Below the pieces are notes generated by a model. That model was given only the letters and a program-made list of their open reading frames with translations. It did not search any database and had not been told where the DNA came from. From contig CAZQKW010000001.1 in assembly GCA_964594075.1 (NCBI GenBank), forward strand, positions 1 through 64,000: DNA of 64,000 nucleotides. Reading direction: 5' to 3'. The DNA is from CAZQKW01 sp964594075 (GTDB taxonomy: Bacteria > Desulfobacterota > WTBG01 > CAIYCZ01). The translations under genes and the position numbers were made by a program. Of this stretch, positions 17,694 to 27,072 are shown piece after piece; position 1 is the stretch's first letter, and every line of letters begins with the position of its first letter.

Positions 17694-19469
17694 TTATTTC
17701 ACTGCAGCCCTAATAACCGGCAACATTCTGTCTATTGTATTTTTTAGCTTTTCCTGTGCGTGTCTATTTTTCTCCAGCCATTGAGCAATTGCCGGGCTCA
17801 ATGCATAGTATAATTTTATAATTTGTTTCCCCTTCTGACTTTTACTCAACACGTTGTCCCGAAAGGCTCGCAAAAGTTTTACTTCCTCTGAGTCCTCTCC
17901 ATAGAGGGCCTCCATAGGGCACTGATTTAACATCTTTTTAAAATCTATTGCTACCGGCTCACCATATGCTTCAAGATATGCATGCGGCATCCCCAACGTA
18001 TAATAGATGGTATCAGCAGTAAAAACATTGGATACTGTCGTACCGGTCCCAGTCCCATTTCTGGATATAGTATTATTATCCGGCGGCCCATCTCCATGGT
18101 CAGAAAGGATTTTCCAGCAGGTATTGAGGTCATAGGTCTCATACGTGGGTAATAGCTCCATAAGCCGGTCAAACCGCTTAAAGGATGATTCATAGTAAAA
18201 ACTGGGGTCATCCCGAAAATCCTCATCAAAGTGATTGGTGGCAGCTATATAGGTTACCCCGGGTTTTAATTCCTGACCGTATGTCACCTTGATCTTTTCT
18301 GAACGAACCTGCAGCTTTGCCATGGAAGAGTCTTTAAAATCTACCAGTAAAAAAATTGCTCCTGCGGAACCATAATTATGATTTTTATCATCTAAAAAAT
18401 CCGTGAAGTAATTAACTGCCTCTGCAAGCGTTTTCGCCTTTTCCATAACATAGCGCACCATAAATAAAACCGGCAGACCTCTTTCCCAGTTTGTATTTGG
18501 TTTTCCAAGATTATACGTTATACCAATTCTTTTATCATTAAGGGCAAGAGCTGCATCAGCAAATGCGGGTGCAAAAAGGTGAATATATGAGTTGTCACCA
18601 TTATCCGGGCGGATATAGAGTACCGCCATGAGATTTTCGTTACCTTTTGAATTATCAGTATTGTGAGCTAAAAAGACGCCGTCTTTTGAAGCCAAGGCAA
18701 AACCGGTGCAACCGACTGTTTCCTCTGCTTCATCAGCAGCAGATAGTGAATTTCCCTGAGGTGTGTTTAACATCTCGTTTATCAGCTCCATGCCGAAACT
18801 ATTCAAAACCACCATATTCCAGGCCGTAGTATAAGACAGGGGTGAGACTTCTGTGAGCCCAAACGCCATGCCCTCCATATGTTGTTTAATGCTTTCAGGA
18901 ATGAGATCCTGAATTAAATCAAAATAGCTTTGTGCAGATAGATAGTTGAGCCCATTAAAGGCAGTTGCTGTATAAATTATAGAATCACGATAGGTATGGG
19001 CCACCTGCTGGCCAATCTCCCGATAATTGCCTTTAAACGTGGCAAGTCGGCCAAACTTGGAGATGCTGTTAATGCACACATCACCCTTGCCATCGCCATT
19101 GCTGTCTTTCTGGTCAGGATTGGGAACATAGGGACAATTATCGTCTCCGTCACAAAGACCATCTGCATCAATATCATACTGCCCGTTCCCCGCACAATGG
19201 TCGCACGCATCACCATATCCATCTCCGTCAGCATCCTCCTGATTCATGCTGCAGAAACCACCCGGGCCGCAATCTTCATTTTTGGTACATGTCTCGCCCC
19301 CCTTAGTCCCCGCAGTACAGGTTCCTTTTTGCGGTCCGTTTGCAATGGGCCGACAGTTGTCAATCGCATCATCTATGCCGTCTCCATCGCTGTCCGAAGC
19401 ATACAAAGGCATACCTAATAATAGGAATACGGATATAATAATTAATATGCTGGATAGTTTTATTTTCAT
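17694..19469 (-). CDS. secreted thrombospondin-type-3 repeat / C45-like Ntn-hydrolase protein
   Basis: The 591-residue protein starts with a signal peptide (to about residue 25). Calcium-binding DxDxDGxxD thrombospondin-type-3 repeats follow (about 26-132, such as DSDGDGIDDAIDNC and DADGDGYGDACD). The C-terminal 450 residues resemble acyl-CoA:6-aminopenicillanate acyltransferase/acid ceramidase-like Ntn-hydrolases (peptidase family C45). The probable autoprocessing site is VG-CTGFALAS at Cys254, followed by HNTDNS. Cleavage before Cys254 would expose the N-terminal nucleophile. The ATG at 19469 is preceded by AAGGAGGG. It should hydrolyse an amide bond (N-acyl compound) outside the cytoplasm; the substrate is unknown. 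Confidence 0.85.
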   Translation of the reverse strand: MKIKLSSILIIISVFLLLGMPLYASDSDGDGIDDAIDNCRPIANGPQKGTCTAGTKGGETCTKNEDCGPGGFCSMNQEDADGDGYGDACDHCAGNGQYDIDADGLCDGDDNCPYVPNPDQKDSNGDGKGDVCINSISKFGRLATFKGNYREIGQQVAHTYRDSIIYTATAFNGLNYLSAQSYFDLIQDLIPESIKQHMEGMAFGLTEVSPLSYTTAWNMVVLNSFGMELINEMLNTPQGNSLSAADEAEETVGCTGFALASKDGVFLAHNTDNSKGNENLMAVLYIRPDNGDNSYIHLFAPAFADAALALNDKRIGITYNLGKPNTNWERGLPVLFMVRYVMEKAKTLAEAVNYFTDFLDDKNHNYGSAGAIFLLVDFKDSSMAKLQVRSEKIKVTYGQELKPGVTYIAATNHFDEDFRDDPSFYYESSFKRFDRLMELLPTYETYDLNTCWKILSDHGDGPPDNNTISRNGTGTGTTVSNVFTADTIYYTLGMPHAYLEAYGEPVAIDFKKMLNQCPMEALYGEDSEEVKLLRAFRDNVLSKSQKGKQIIKLYYALSPAIAQWLEKNRHAQEKLKNTIDRMLPVIRAAVK

Positions 19470-19616
19470 AGCATACCCTCCTTCTTGAATTACTTCACTT
19501 ATCACTTGATCGTTATTTTGACACCTTCTTTTTATTTAATAAGACTCTCCTGCATGGAGGTTGGATTTTTTAAACAACAGTAAGCCAAAGTCCTTGCCGG
19601 GTCATCGCTGTTCGTC

Positions 19617-20354
19617 TCAAACACCTTCCACAAGTATACTGAAAAATGCTGCCTGAGCCTCTGCCGGCACCGATAACCCCATTTTTTTAAACAGATGATG
19701 TTCGTGCAGGGAGTTTTTAAAGATCATCTGCTCCTGCACCGGCCGGTAATCAAAAGCGTGTTGTTGCCGAGTTTGTGCGCATAGCGCATTATATGCAGTC
19801 CAGGCGATTGACCGGAGTATTTTGATCATCTCAAAATTGATTCCCTCAGCCCGTACGCTCCAGAGAGGACCCCAGAAGGACGGAAGCGACGCTAACTCGC
19901 GGCACGCATAGATTAAACCCGCCGCATCTGCTCCGTGGTTCAGCGCGGCGTAAAAAACCTCCTTTTGTTCGGGACTTGCCTGCGGTAAATGAATTGCAAC
20001 CTGAGTTGATACTGCACTCCGTTGCGCAGTCTGCACATCAAGATTTGACACGGCTGCATCCAAAAACAGAACGGGATAGCCGGGCCTGACCAGCGATATG
20101 GTGCCGACGAGACGGATAAAAAGTCCCTGCTTGAGATTTTCAGTATTCTTATAGACTTCTACCAGCCGCAAACCCGTCAGGTCTTCAAACTTGGTAATGA
20201 TATTCGTTGAGAACGTATCTTCAAGATGCCCCTGGACGATAAACTCACCGCAGGGCGTCAATCCCCTGATATGTGGCAAGGGCACCGTAAAGCGCCTGTC
20301 CAGACCGTCTGCAGATGGTTTTAAATAGTGATGCAAAAAAAGATCATTATCCAC
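19617..20354 (-). CDS. protein of unknown function
   Basis: The 245-residue protein starts at a GTG behind AAAAGG. It has no signal peptide or membrane segment and I do not recognise a family. The N-terminal half is beta-rich (RFTVPLPHIRGLTPCGEF) and the C-terminal half helical (EMIKILRSIAWTAYNALCA). It is divergent from the MarR regulator, with a 398-bp AT-rich region between, so it could share that regulator. Coding statistics and the uninterrupted length support a real gene. Confidence 0.6.
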   Translation of the reverse strand: MDNDLFLHHYLKPSADGLDRRFTVPLPHIRGLTPCGEFIVQGHLEDTFSTNIITKFEDLTGLRLVEVYKNTENLKQGLFIRLVGTISLVRPGYPVLFLDAAVSNLDVQTAQRSAVSTQVAIHLPQASPEQKEVFYAALNHGADAAGLIYACRELASLPSFWGPLWSVRAEGINFEMIKILRSIAWTAYNALCAQTRQQHAFDYRPVQEQMIFKNSLHEHHLFKKMGLSVPAEAQAAFFSILVEGV

Positions 20355-20752
20355 ACCGCAGCCTTTTGTCTATTTTCTGATTTATTCTATCCATTCTCCT
20401 GCCGGGAACCACGCTCATCGCTATTTTTAAATAATTCAATTTTTTTATCAAGTATTCTTATTTAGGTAATATCTTGTGCTCTATCAGGAGTAAGAACAGA
20501 ACGTTCCCCAAAATATTTTATTGATGGCGATGAAACACCCCCAAAGGCTCAAGTATTAATCACATAATACCCATGGGTATCTTTTTTTGCCTCCGATGTG
20601 GATTACCTGAATTTTATGGCTCATTGTTGAGTATGTCCTGAAAAAAACGCTTGACAGCACCGAAAGTAATAGTTAACATTTATGTAGTATTTAAACAACA
20701 TTAAAATTTAATTTATAGAATTATTATATTAATTTTATTAAACTCACTAAAC
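20355..20752. promoter_or_regulatory. 398-bp divergent intergenic region upstream of the MarR operon
   Basis: It separates two divergent genes. The MarR-proximal 110 bases are strongly AT-rich. A TTGACA at 20651-20656 followed 16 bases later by TAACAT is a candidate promoter. ATACCCATGGGTAT at 20567-20580 is a perfect 14-base palindrome that could be an operator or part of the dispersed repeat spanning about 20521-20580. No SD sequence precedes the MarR ATG. Confidence 0.4.
20521..20580. repeat. dispersed repeat, copy related to 31963-32020
   Basis: TTGATGGCGATGAAACACCC and the following CTC...GTATTAATCAC...ATACCCAT align with TTGATGGGGGTGAAAAACCC and CTCGGGTGTTGATG...GATACCCAT at 31963-32020, at roughly three-quarters identity by eye. 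It contains the perfect palindrome at 20567-20580. Confidence 0.5.
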
Positions 20753-21247
20753 ATGAATGAAGTAAAACCAAACCCCGTCGTTCAGCGCCTTGAGGAACCT
20801 GCTGCTCCGGACAATCTGCCGGTTCAGGTTTATTTAAATCTGCAGAAAATTTTTCGCTGCCTCAATGTCGGCAGAAGTTTTCAAGGCAAGCGGCTTCCCA
20901 TCACGATAATGCAGATGCGTGCGCTGTCGCTGTTTAATGAGCGTGACACAGTGTCCATCTCAGACATCAGCAGGTCGCTGGGCATATCGCTGCAGAGCGC
21001 AACCAATCTTATATTCCGGCTTGAACAATTAGGCTATGTGAAGCGTTTTAAAAATGATCAGGATAAGCGGGTCTCAGACGTGTGCCTTACCGCAAAAGGA
21101 ACAAAGCGGCTCAGTCTATTCCGGGCTGGTGAAATTGAAACGGTAAAGGCCTTGCTGCAGCGCTTGAACCCGGTAGAAGTGAAAGTGCTCAACGAAACCT
21201 TGCACGGGGTAGCACTGCTGTTTGAAAAAGCAATCACCACGTCCTAA
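20753..21247 (+). CDS. MarR-family transcriptional regulator
   Basis: The 164-residue protein has a winged-helix domain: helix-turn-helix VSISDISRSLGISLQSATNLIFRLEQLGYV (described in parts) and the wing DQDKRVSDVCLTAKG with the conserved D-x-R-type salt bridge. MarR proteins bind palindromic operators as dimers and usually respond to small phenolic or redox ligands. It is the first gene of the membrane/polyferredoxin/AOR/chelatase-like operon and is the obvious candidate for its control. No SD is visible before the ATG, so translation may be leaderless or weak. Confidence 0.9.
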   Translation: MNEVKPNPVVQRLEEPAAPDNLPVQVYLNLQKIFRCLNVGRSFQGKRLPITIMQMRALSLFNERDTVSISDISRSLGISLQSATNLIFRLEQLGYVKRFKNDQDKRVSDVCLTAKGTKRLSLFRAGEIETVKALLQRLNPVEVKVLNETLHGVALLFEKAITTS

Positions 21248-21322
21248 GCTGTGGGACGAACTTATAGAAGGATAAACCCAGGCGAGGGCACCGACAAACG
21301 TTATGAAAAACAGGGAAACACT

Positions 21323-22099
21323 ATGAAACAGGTTAAAGGACTGGGCGGCTGGATTCGCAGTGCCATCTGGCTGGAACTGATAATACCCGGCTACTTTTTT
21401 GGTAAAACCTTCGGCACATCAGACGCAAAGTTCCGTTTTCTTGACCAATTCATGTATCCGCCTGCTTTTATACATATCTGTGGGTATTTTCGCGATCTCC
21501 CGGTGGGCCATTATACCGGCAGATTTCTGGGGGTTCTCGCCGGCGCGCTCATTGGCGTGCTGTGTGCGCTGCTGATTGGAGTTTTTTATAAATGGGTGCT
21601 CAAAGACTGGGCATATTCAAAGGCGGCGCGCATCGGTTCGCTGGCATTTATCCTTATCGCGCTTTTGACCGGTTTTATGTCCGACATGTTTTGCGAGAGC
21701 ATTGGCATGGGGCTCCGCATTGATGAGAAACCGCCTGAAGAATTAGTGGGGAAATTTCTTGTCCAGGATTATGGCTCGTTTGCAAAGGGCACCATGATCA
21801 CAAAAGAAAATGCCGGGTTGCTTGCCGCCTATGGAACGGTTAAGGCCAACAACGAGGCGAGTGCCAGGAACTGGTGGATCGCGTCTCTGGTATTTATGTA
21901 TGGGTGGTTTGTCCTGTATTTCATCTGCGCCCACCGTTTTTTCAAGCGCAATCTGGTGCCGCGCGCGGCATATTTCAAATTGCAGATGATAAATCTGGCG
22001 GCAATCATCATCTATTTACGGATGGGGTTTGGCATCGCCCCGGCCGAGTATCACTTCATTGTAACCCGCTTCCAGTACCTGTTTGGTGGAGGAATGTAA
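21323..22099 (+). CDS. integral membrane protein, five predicted helices
   Basis: The 258-residue protein has about five transmembrane helices (near residues 10-28, 65-92, 104-123, 176-198 and 210-228) and a long loop between the third and fourth that carries KPPEELVGKFLVQDYGS. I do not recognise the family. It lies between the MarR gene and the polyferredoxin gene, ends 2 bases before the latter's start, and may be its membrane or quinone-interacting partner. The start at 21323 was preferred over a GTG at 21251 because the extra 24 residues are polar and unlike an N-terminal membrane segment. Confidence 0.75.
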   Translation: MKQVKGLGGWIRSAIWLELIIPGYFFGKTFGTSDAKFRFLDQFMYPPAFIHICGYFRDLPVGHYTGRFLGVLAGALIGVLCALLIGVFYKWVLKDWAYSKAARIGSLAFILIALLTGFMSDMFCESIGMGLRIDEKPPEELVGKFLVQDYGSFAKGTMITKENAGLLAAYGTVKANNEASARNWWIASLVFMYGWFVLYFICAHRFFKRNLVPRAAYFKLQMINLAAIIIYLRMGFGIAPAEYHFIVTRFQYLFGGGM

Positions 22100-22101
22100 T
22101 T

Positions 22102-23694
22102 ATGACATTGACTGCGTTTACCCGGGAGGAATTTGTCCGGCATGTGCGGAACATGGCGCTTCTGGGACTGGTCTTGTATCTTTGGGGTATTCTGAGCGGG
22201 TATGTAACCAACTGGGTTTGCCTGATGATCGGGTTGTGCGCGCTGACCCTGTTTTTCTCTGACTTCTATTACGGCAGAACCAAGGGTGCAGCCTATTTCT
22301 GGTTTTTCGTGTTCATTTACGGTCTGGGCAATTATAAACCATACCGGTTTCCGCTGAATGCAGAGGCATGGAAGCTCCAGACCAATGACATCATAGACTG
22401 GATTGCCGGCGGCACCGGAACTATGCTATTCCCCAAAGCTGACTGGATCATATTAACTCCTTTGCTTGCTTATACCCTGTATATTGCTGTCAGACTGTTA
22501 AAAACACCCCCCGATCCGCTTGCCCGGACGCACAAAACAGTTGCAACAAAGAAGTGGCGCATGTTCACCCAGACCTTTGTGCTAGTCTGGTATTTTGAAA
22601 TTTTTGCCGATGGCATGACAGCTCGCCCCATAGAAAACCCCGAACTGCTCTTTTGGGCGCTGGCCATGCTTCTGGGGTCGCTGCTGTTGCCGTTTTTTAT
22701 TGGCCGCTGGTTCTGCGGCTGGTTCTGTCCGGTCGGCGCGTTGCAGGACGGCATTCTGAAGCATTTTAAGAATTATAAGGGAATTAAGATTACAGATAAT
22801 TTCCGTTCCCAGATTAACCATATATACGTTCCTGCCCTTATGGTGGGCACCATTATCGTTGTCTATACTTTTGAACGGGTGTTTCAGCTTGCTTCATCTG
22901 CCGAAATGATTCGTTCGCCCGACTGGAAAAATCTCTGGAAGCCAATGGTATGGACTAAGATACTGACAAACGGCATGTTCCTTGGCTCAATTCTTTTTGC
23001 CTACCGGGTTTATTGCCGTTACTTCTGCTGGTATATCGGCTACCGGGTGACGCTCGGGCACCCCTCCCTCTATCGGGTCCCATTCAAGACCGATCGTTGC
23101 CAGATCTGCCCCGAATGCCCGCCCGAAGAACACTGCACCATGGGCTATCAATTTCAGTCAAAACCCAAAGGAGAAGAAGAGCTTTCCATTAGAAACATTG
23201 GCGAAGTGCCGGCCACGTGCACGCTCTGCTATGAATGCCGCGATACCTGCCCGCACGGGGTATTCAGGGGGAAGATTAAACGCATCAACGTTATTCCCGA
23301 ACGCTGCGTGGGCTGCCGGCTATGCGAGCTTGCCTGTTCAGGGAGCCGTCTGGGCGTGTTCGATCCAATCCGCTCAAATATCAGTATTGAAATGACGGGA
23401 ATTCCTGAATTGCCGGCACCAAAAATTAAAGATACCTGCGATGCCTGCAATGGCGATCCGGCATGTATCAAGGTCTGTCCGGCGCGGGTCATCATCTGGG
23501 ATAAAGAGGGCATCCGCAAGGGAATCAAAATAAAACGCCCGGGCGCGGTACAGAAACTGGTCAAAAAACTGAATCCGTTTTCTAAAACGCCGGCGGTTTG
23601 TGATAATCTGTGCGGCGCATATCCCCAAGGTTGCCCCACCTGCGAACAAAACAAAGCGCTCAAAAATGAAGAACCAAAGGGAGTCGCTGCATGA
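22102..23694 (+). CDS. membrane polyferredoxin (NapH/NosR-like 4Fe-4S protein)
   Basis: The 530-residue protein has several transmembrane helices in its first 300 residues, the NapH-type RWFCGWFCPVGALQD motif, and a second, degenerate site RYFCWYIGYR in which the usual Cys-Pro is missing. The C-terminal half has cysteine clusters CQICPECP, CTLCYECRDTCP, CVGCRLCELAC, CDACNGDPACIKVCP and a final CGAYPQGCPTC. It should move electrons between the membrane (quinone) side and cytoplasmic ferredoxin-type sites. GGAGG lies 8 bases before the ATG. Its stop overlaps the AOR start (ATGA), so AOR is very likely its electron donor or acceptor. Confidence 0.92.
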   Translation: MTLTAFTREEFVRHVRNMALLGLVLYLWGILSGYVTNWVCLMIGLCALTLFFSDFYYGRTKGAAYFWFFVFIYGLGNYKPYRFPLNAEAWKLQTNDIIDWIAGGTGTMLFPKADWIILTPLLAYTLYIAVRLLKTPPDPLARTHKTVATKKWRMFTQTFVLVWYFEIFADGMTARPIENPELLFWALAMLLGSLLLPFFIGRWFCGWFCPVGALQDGILKHFKNYKGIKITDNFRSQINHIYVPALMVGTIIVVYTFERVFQLASSAEMIRSPDWKNLWKPMVWTKILTNGMFLGSILFAYRVYCRYFCWYIGYRVTLGHPSLYRVPFKTDRCQICPECPPEEHCTMGYQFQSKPKGEEELSIRNIGEVPATCTLCYECRDTCPHGVFRGKIKRINVIPERCVGCRLCELACSGSRLGVFDPIRSNISIEMTGIPELPAPKIKDTCDACNGDPACIKVCPARVIIWDKEGIRKGIKIKRPGAVQKLVKKLNPFSKTPAVCDNLCGAYPQGCPTCEQNKALKNEEPKGVAA

Positions 23695-25583
23695 GCACAG
23701 CGTTGCTATACAAGGGATATACGAGAAAAATTCTGCGGGTTAATCTTACCGCACAATCCATAGAAGTTGAAGAACTGCCCAACGGTCAGCTCAAAAAATA
23801 TATCGGCGGAGCCGGGCTGGCAGCCCGCATTCTGTATGATGAACTTGCGCCGGGCATAGATCCGCTTTCCCCTGAAAACAAGGTGATCTTTCTGGCCGGA
23901 CCTCTTGCCGGGACCATACCCCCCACCGGCAGCCGCATCGGTGTATATACCAAATCCCCGCTGACCGGCGGCTTCTTCCATTCCTCTGCTGGCGGGCACT
24001 GTGCCCCGGAGCTTAAATATGCCGGGTATGACGGCGTCATTATTGAAGGTGCAAGCACCGCGCCGGTTTATCTCTATGTTAATAATGAGCGCACGGAGCT
24101 GCGCTCTGCTGCCCATGTCTGGGGCGAGCGGACAGATAGAACACAGCAATGGCTCAAGGCCGACATTGGCGATGAGTCAGTGCAGCTGGCGGTAATCGGG
24201 CCGGCTGGTGAGCGGCTGGTCAGGTTTGCAAATATCGTGGCGGGCTGCCGGGCGTTGGGCAGAGGCGGGATTGGGGCGGTGCTCGGCGCGAAGAAGTTTA
24301 AGGGTCTTGCGGTGCGGGGGAAGGGCAAGCTGGAAGTGCATGATATGCCGGGAACCCTTAAACTCTCCCAAGAGATTCTGCAGATCATGCGCGGCAACCC
24401 GGCTACCGGCCAGGTGCTTCCATGGTATGGGACGCCCGTGCTGGTCAATGCCAACAACAGTCTGGGCGTATTCGGCGCACGCAACTGGCAGCAGGAAACG
24501 TTTGAAGGCGCGCAGGGGTTGTGCGCCGAGACGATGCGGCAAAAGATCGTGGTGCGTGATAAATCCTGTTTTGCCTGCCCGATTAAGTGCGGCAAATACA
24601 GCGTGGTTACCAGCGCCCCCTTTGAAGGGCGGACGGTAGAAGGACCCGAATATGAAAACATCTTTGCCCTGGGGTCCATGTGCGGCATTGACTCGATAGA
24701 AGCGGTTGCTGCGGCAGAACGGGAGTGCGACGATCTGGGCATGGATGCCATTGAAACCGGCGTCAGCATCGCCTTTGCCATGGAAAATTTTGAAAAAGGA
24801 AACCTCACCGCCGCAGATACGGGCGGGATGGAACTTGCCTTCGGCAAAACAGAACTGCTGTTGCCGCTGATTCATAAAATCGGCATGCGTGAGGGTATTG
24901 GTTCCCTGCTGGCTGAGGGTGTGAAACGCGCCGCTGAAAAAATAGGCAAGGGGGTGGATTCCTTTGCCATGCAGAATAAGGGGTTAACCTTTGCCGGTCA
25001 TTCAGCGCGCGGACTCCCGGGATTTGCCCTGGGGTATGCAACCGGCCCGCGCGGCGGCTCCCATCATGACAGTCGTCCCACCGGCGAACGCACCGGCTTG
25101 GTGCCGCGCGACACCATTGAAGGCAAGGCCGCCTACACCATAAAGGTCAATCATCTGATGATCTTTACCGACTCGCTGATTCTGTGCCACCTTGCCGAAG
25201 CAATCTGGGGGCCGATTGATATTAATCCGGTGGTGGTGGACATCCTGAACCGGGTAACGGGCATGGATCTGACCGTGACGGAGGCAGAACTTACGGCCGA
25301 GCGCATGTGGAATGTGATCCGCGCGTTTGCCGTCCGCGAGGGTCTGCGCAGAAAAGACGACACGCTTCCCCGGCGGTTTCTTACCGAGCCGATACCTGAC
25401 GGGCCGTCAAAGGGCATGGTCATTACCCAGGAAATGCTTGAGCGCATGAAAGACGAATATTATGCCTTGAGAGGCTGGGATAAGGAGACCGGCATTCCTA
25501 CTCCGGAACGGCTGCTGGACCTTGATCTTCCCGACATCGCCGAAGACATGAAAAACATTTTGCGCCAGAATCGGGGGAGGTAA
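23691..25583 (+). CDS. aldehyde:ferredoxin oxidoreductase, copy 2 (in the MarR operon)
   Basis: The 630-residue enzyme has the AOR motifs YIGGAGLAARILYDEL, GRGGIGAVLGAKKFKG, the cluster cysteines CFACPIKCG with a later Cys in LILCHLAEAIWG, and the closing EYYALRGWDKETG. It lacks a signal peptide, so acts in the cytoplasm with a tungsten- or molybdenum-bispyranopterin. It is translationally coupled to the polyferredoxin and ends 4 bases before the chelatase-like gene. It differs clearly from copy 1 (14938-16713), for example in its 40 extra residues. The aldehyde or acid substrate is unknown; some family members act on cyclic thioesters or aromatic acids. Confidence 0.93.
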   Translation: MSTALLYKGYTRKILRVNLTAQSIEVEELPNGQLKKYIGGAGLAARILYDELAPGIDPLSPENKVIFLAGPLAGTIPPTGSRIGVYTKSPLTGGFFHSSAGGHCAPELKYAGYDGVIIEGASTAPVYLYVNNERTELRSAAHVWGERTDRTQQWLKADIGDESVQLAVIGPAGERLVRFANIVAGCRALGRGGIGAVLGAKKFKGLAVRGKGKLEVHDMPGTLKLSQEILQIMRGNPATGQVLPWYGTPVLVNANNSLGVFGARNWQQETFEGAQGLCAETMRQKIVVRDKSCFACPIKCGKYSVVTSAPFEGRTVEGPEYENIFALGSMCGIDSIEAVAAAERECDDLGMDAIETGVSIAFAMENFEKGNLTAADTGGMELAFGKTELLLPLIHKIGMREGIGSLLAEGVKRAAEKIGKGVDSFAMQNKGLTFAGHSARGLPGFALGYATGPRGGSHHDSRPTGERTGLVPRDTIEGKAAYTIKVNHLMIFTDSLILCHLAEAIWGPIDINPVVVDILNRVTGMDLTVTEAELTAERMWNVIRAFAVREGLRRKDDTLPRRFLTEPIPDGPSKGMVITQEMLERMKDEYYALRGWDKETGIPTPERLLDLDLPDIAEDMKNILRQNRGR

Positions 25584-25587
25584 TACC

Positions 25588-27057
25588 ATGGGTCGCGCTA
25601 AAATATGGGGTTTCATTATTGTTGGGGTGGTGCTGGTGCTGGCCAGTGCACGGGCATTTTCCAACAAACAGGATGACCAGAACTACCGGCATGACTATCT
25701 CTATCAGGATACCCGCATCGTTGGGAAACCCGGCGTCTTGCTTACCGCTCTGGGGCAACCAGAAGAGTATGAATTTGAATTTTTCAACCGTTACATATAC
25801 CAGATATTTAACACCGCCTTTCCGCCGTTTTTAAAACTTCTCGTGATGCGGGACAATGGCACCGTGCTGATGGATCCCGAACACCTTGAGGCTGTTGAAG
25901 AATATGAACCGAAAACGCTCATGGATTGTCACGGCAAAACTGAAAATGAAGAGGGAGAGCCGTATGTGGATCTTGAGGTGGCATGGGTGCCCTCTCGGGA
26001 TGGAAAATCACCCGGTCATTTCCTCTGGAAACAAAAAAACGGGTACATTGATGCCATTGAAAAGGTCGGCGTAAAAATTGCCGCTTCTTATTATCCCAAA
26101 ATGCCCGGGGGAAAGGTTCCCTATGCGCAGCAGCATAGAGAAATTTTTAATGAAGTTGCGGCGCTATTGAAACAGCAGTTTCCCGACGTGCCGCTGCGGT
26201 GGGCATGGTCCATGGATCCGGAGACCATTGAAAGGGCAGTGGAAGAGTTAATTGCTGAAGAGAAAGTGAACACGATAGTGCACTGCGACATATTTCCCGT
26301 ATATTCGTCGCTGGAACATTTCAATACCCTGTATCAGGACATCAAAGACGCGGTTGCCGACCGCGTCAAAATAGTTTTTACGCCCTATCCGGGAGCATAC
26401 CGGTCGTTTCGTAAAGGCATTGAATTGATGGCTGCCGATGAAATTTTATCGTTGCCCAGAGCAGAGCGAAAACTCCTCGTTTTAACCCGCCATGGATGGC
26501 CTGATACGCCCGGTGATCCATATCCAGATCTTGCCCGGGTCTATTACATGAACCTCAAAACAGAAGTGGAAAATGCGCTTGAAGGCACAAACACGCTTGT
26601 GGTATATGCCGACACTGATTTTGCGGGCGAGGACGACGATCCGAAACACCACAAGCTGGCAAGTTTTGAAGCCCTGGAGTACGGGCTGGAAGAAAAATAT
26701 GATCATATTATTTTTGTCATGGTTGATTTCACCAGTGAAAATACGGATAGCATCTTTGCCATGCGCCTGGAAACCTTTGAGCCGCTGCATTTCACCTATA
26801 AGGGACAGGTGCCTTATGCTGACTGGTCACAACCGTTCAGAACAGAACTCAGGGGCGGCACGGATTTTCATTTTCTTTTAAAGAATGGAAAGGAAGAAAG
26901 TAAAAGCAGAATTGCCGTGCTGGGCGTTCCGGTTGGGCCACGCTACCGGCGGTATGTTTCCCAGGGACTTGTTGATTGCATAACTACCGTGTTAAGGGGT
27001 GAACAGTGGCCGCAGCTTATTCTGGAAGAAAAAAAGGAAAAAAAGGGCATGTTCTAA
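25588..27057 (+). CDS. exported ferrochelatase-like protein 1
   Basis: The 489-residue protein has an N-terminal signal or anchor segment (residues 6-23, possible cleavage after ARA). The rest follows the ferrochelatase layout: GVLLTALGQPE (49-59, compare GVLLVNLGTP), VNTIVHCDIFPVYSS (compare the PLYPQYS motif), TRHGWPDTPGDPY (300-312, compare AHGLP..GDPY, with catalytic-type His302) and VDFTSENTDSIF (379-390, compare FVSDHIETLYE). In the last motif Asp387 replaces the catalytic Glu. Ferrochelatases insert iron into porphyrins; periplasmic chelatase relatives are known in Desulfovibrio. GGGGGAGG precedes the ATG. Metal, ligand and even catalysis are unproven. Confidence 0.82.
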   Translation: MGRAKIWGFIIVGVVLVLASARAFSNKQDDQNYRHDYLYQDTRIVGKPGVLLTALGQPEEYEFEFFNRYIYQIFNTAFPPFLKLLVMRDNGTVLMDPEHLEAVEEYEPKTLMDCHGKTENEEGEPYVDLEVAWVPSRDGKSPGHFLWKQKNGYIDAIEKVGVKIAASYYPKMPGGKVPYAQQHREIFNEVAALLKQQFPDVPLRWAWSMDPETIERAVEELIAEEKVNTIVHCDIFPVYSSLEHFNTLYQDIKDAVADRVKIVFTPYPGAYRSFRKGIELMAADEILSLPRAERKLLVLTRHGWPDTPGDPYPDLARVYYMNLKTEVENALEGTNTLVVYADTDFAGEDDDPKHHKLASFEALEYGLEEKYDHIIFVMVDFTSENTDSIFAMRLETFEPLHFTYKGQVPYADWSQPFRTELRGGTDFHFLLKNGKEESKSRIAVLGVPVGPRYRRYVSQGLVDCITTVLRGEQWPQLILEEKKEKKGMF

Positions 27058-27072
27058 ACGCGACAGGTTAAT

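Noticed and set aside
20567..20580. Perfect palindrome ATACCCATGGGTAT as a MarR operator
   Set aside because: It lies about 170 bases from the MarR start and inside a dispersed repeat, so it is kept only as a possibility and not called as an operator.
21251..21322. GTG start extending the membrane protein by 24 residues
   Set aside because: The added residues are polar and precede a natural start at 21323; the GTG lies 3 bases after the MarR stop but has no good SD.
24074..24875. Long minus-strand frames opposite AOR copy 2
   Set aside because: Antisense shadows caused by GC-rich codons; no SD or motifs.
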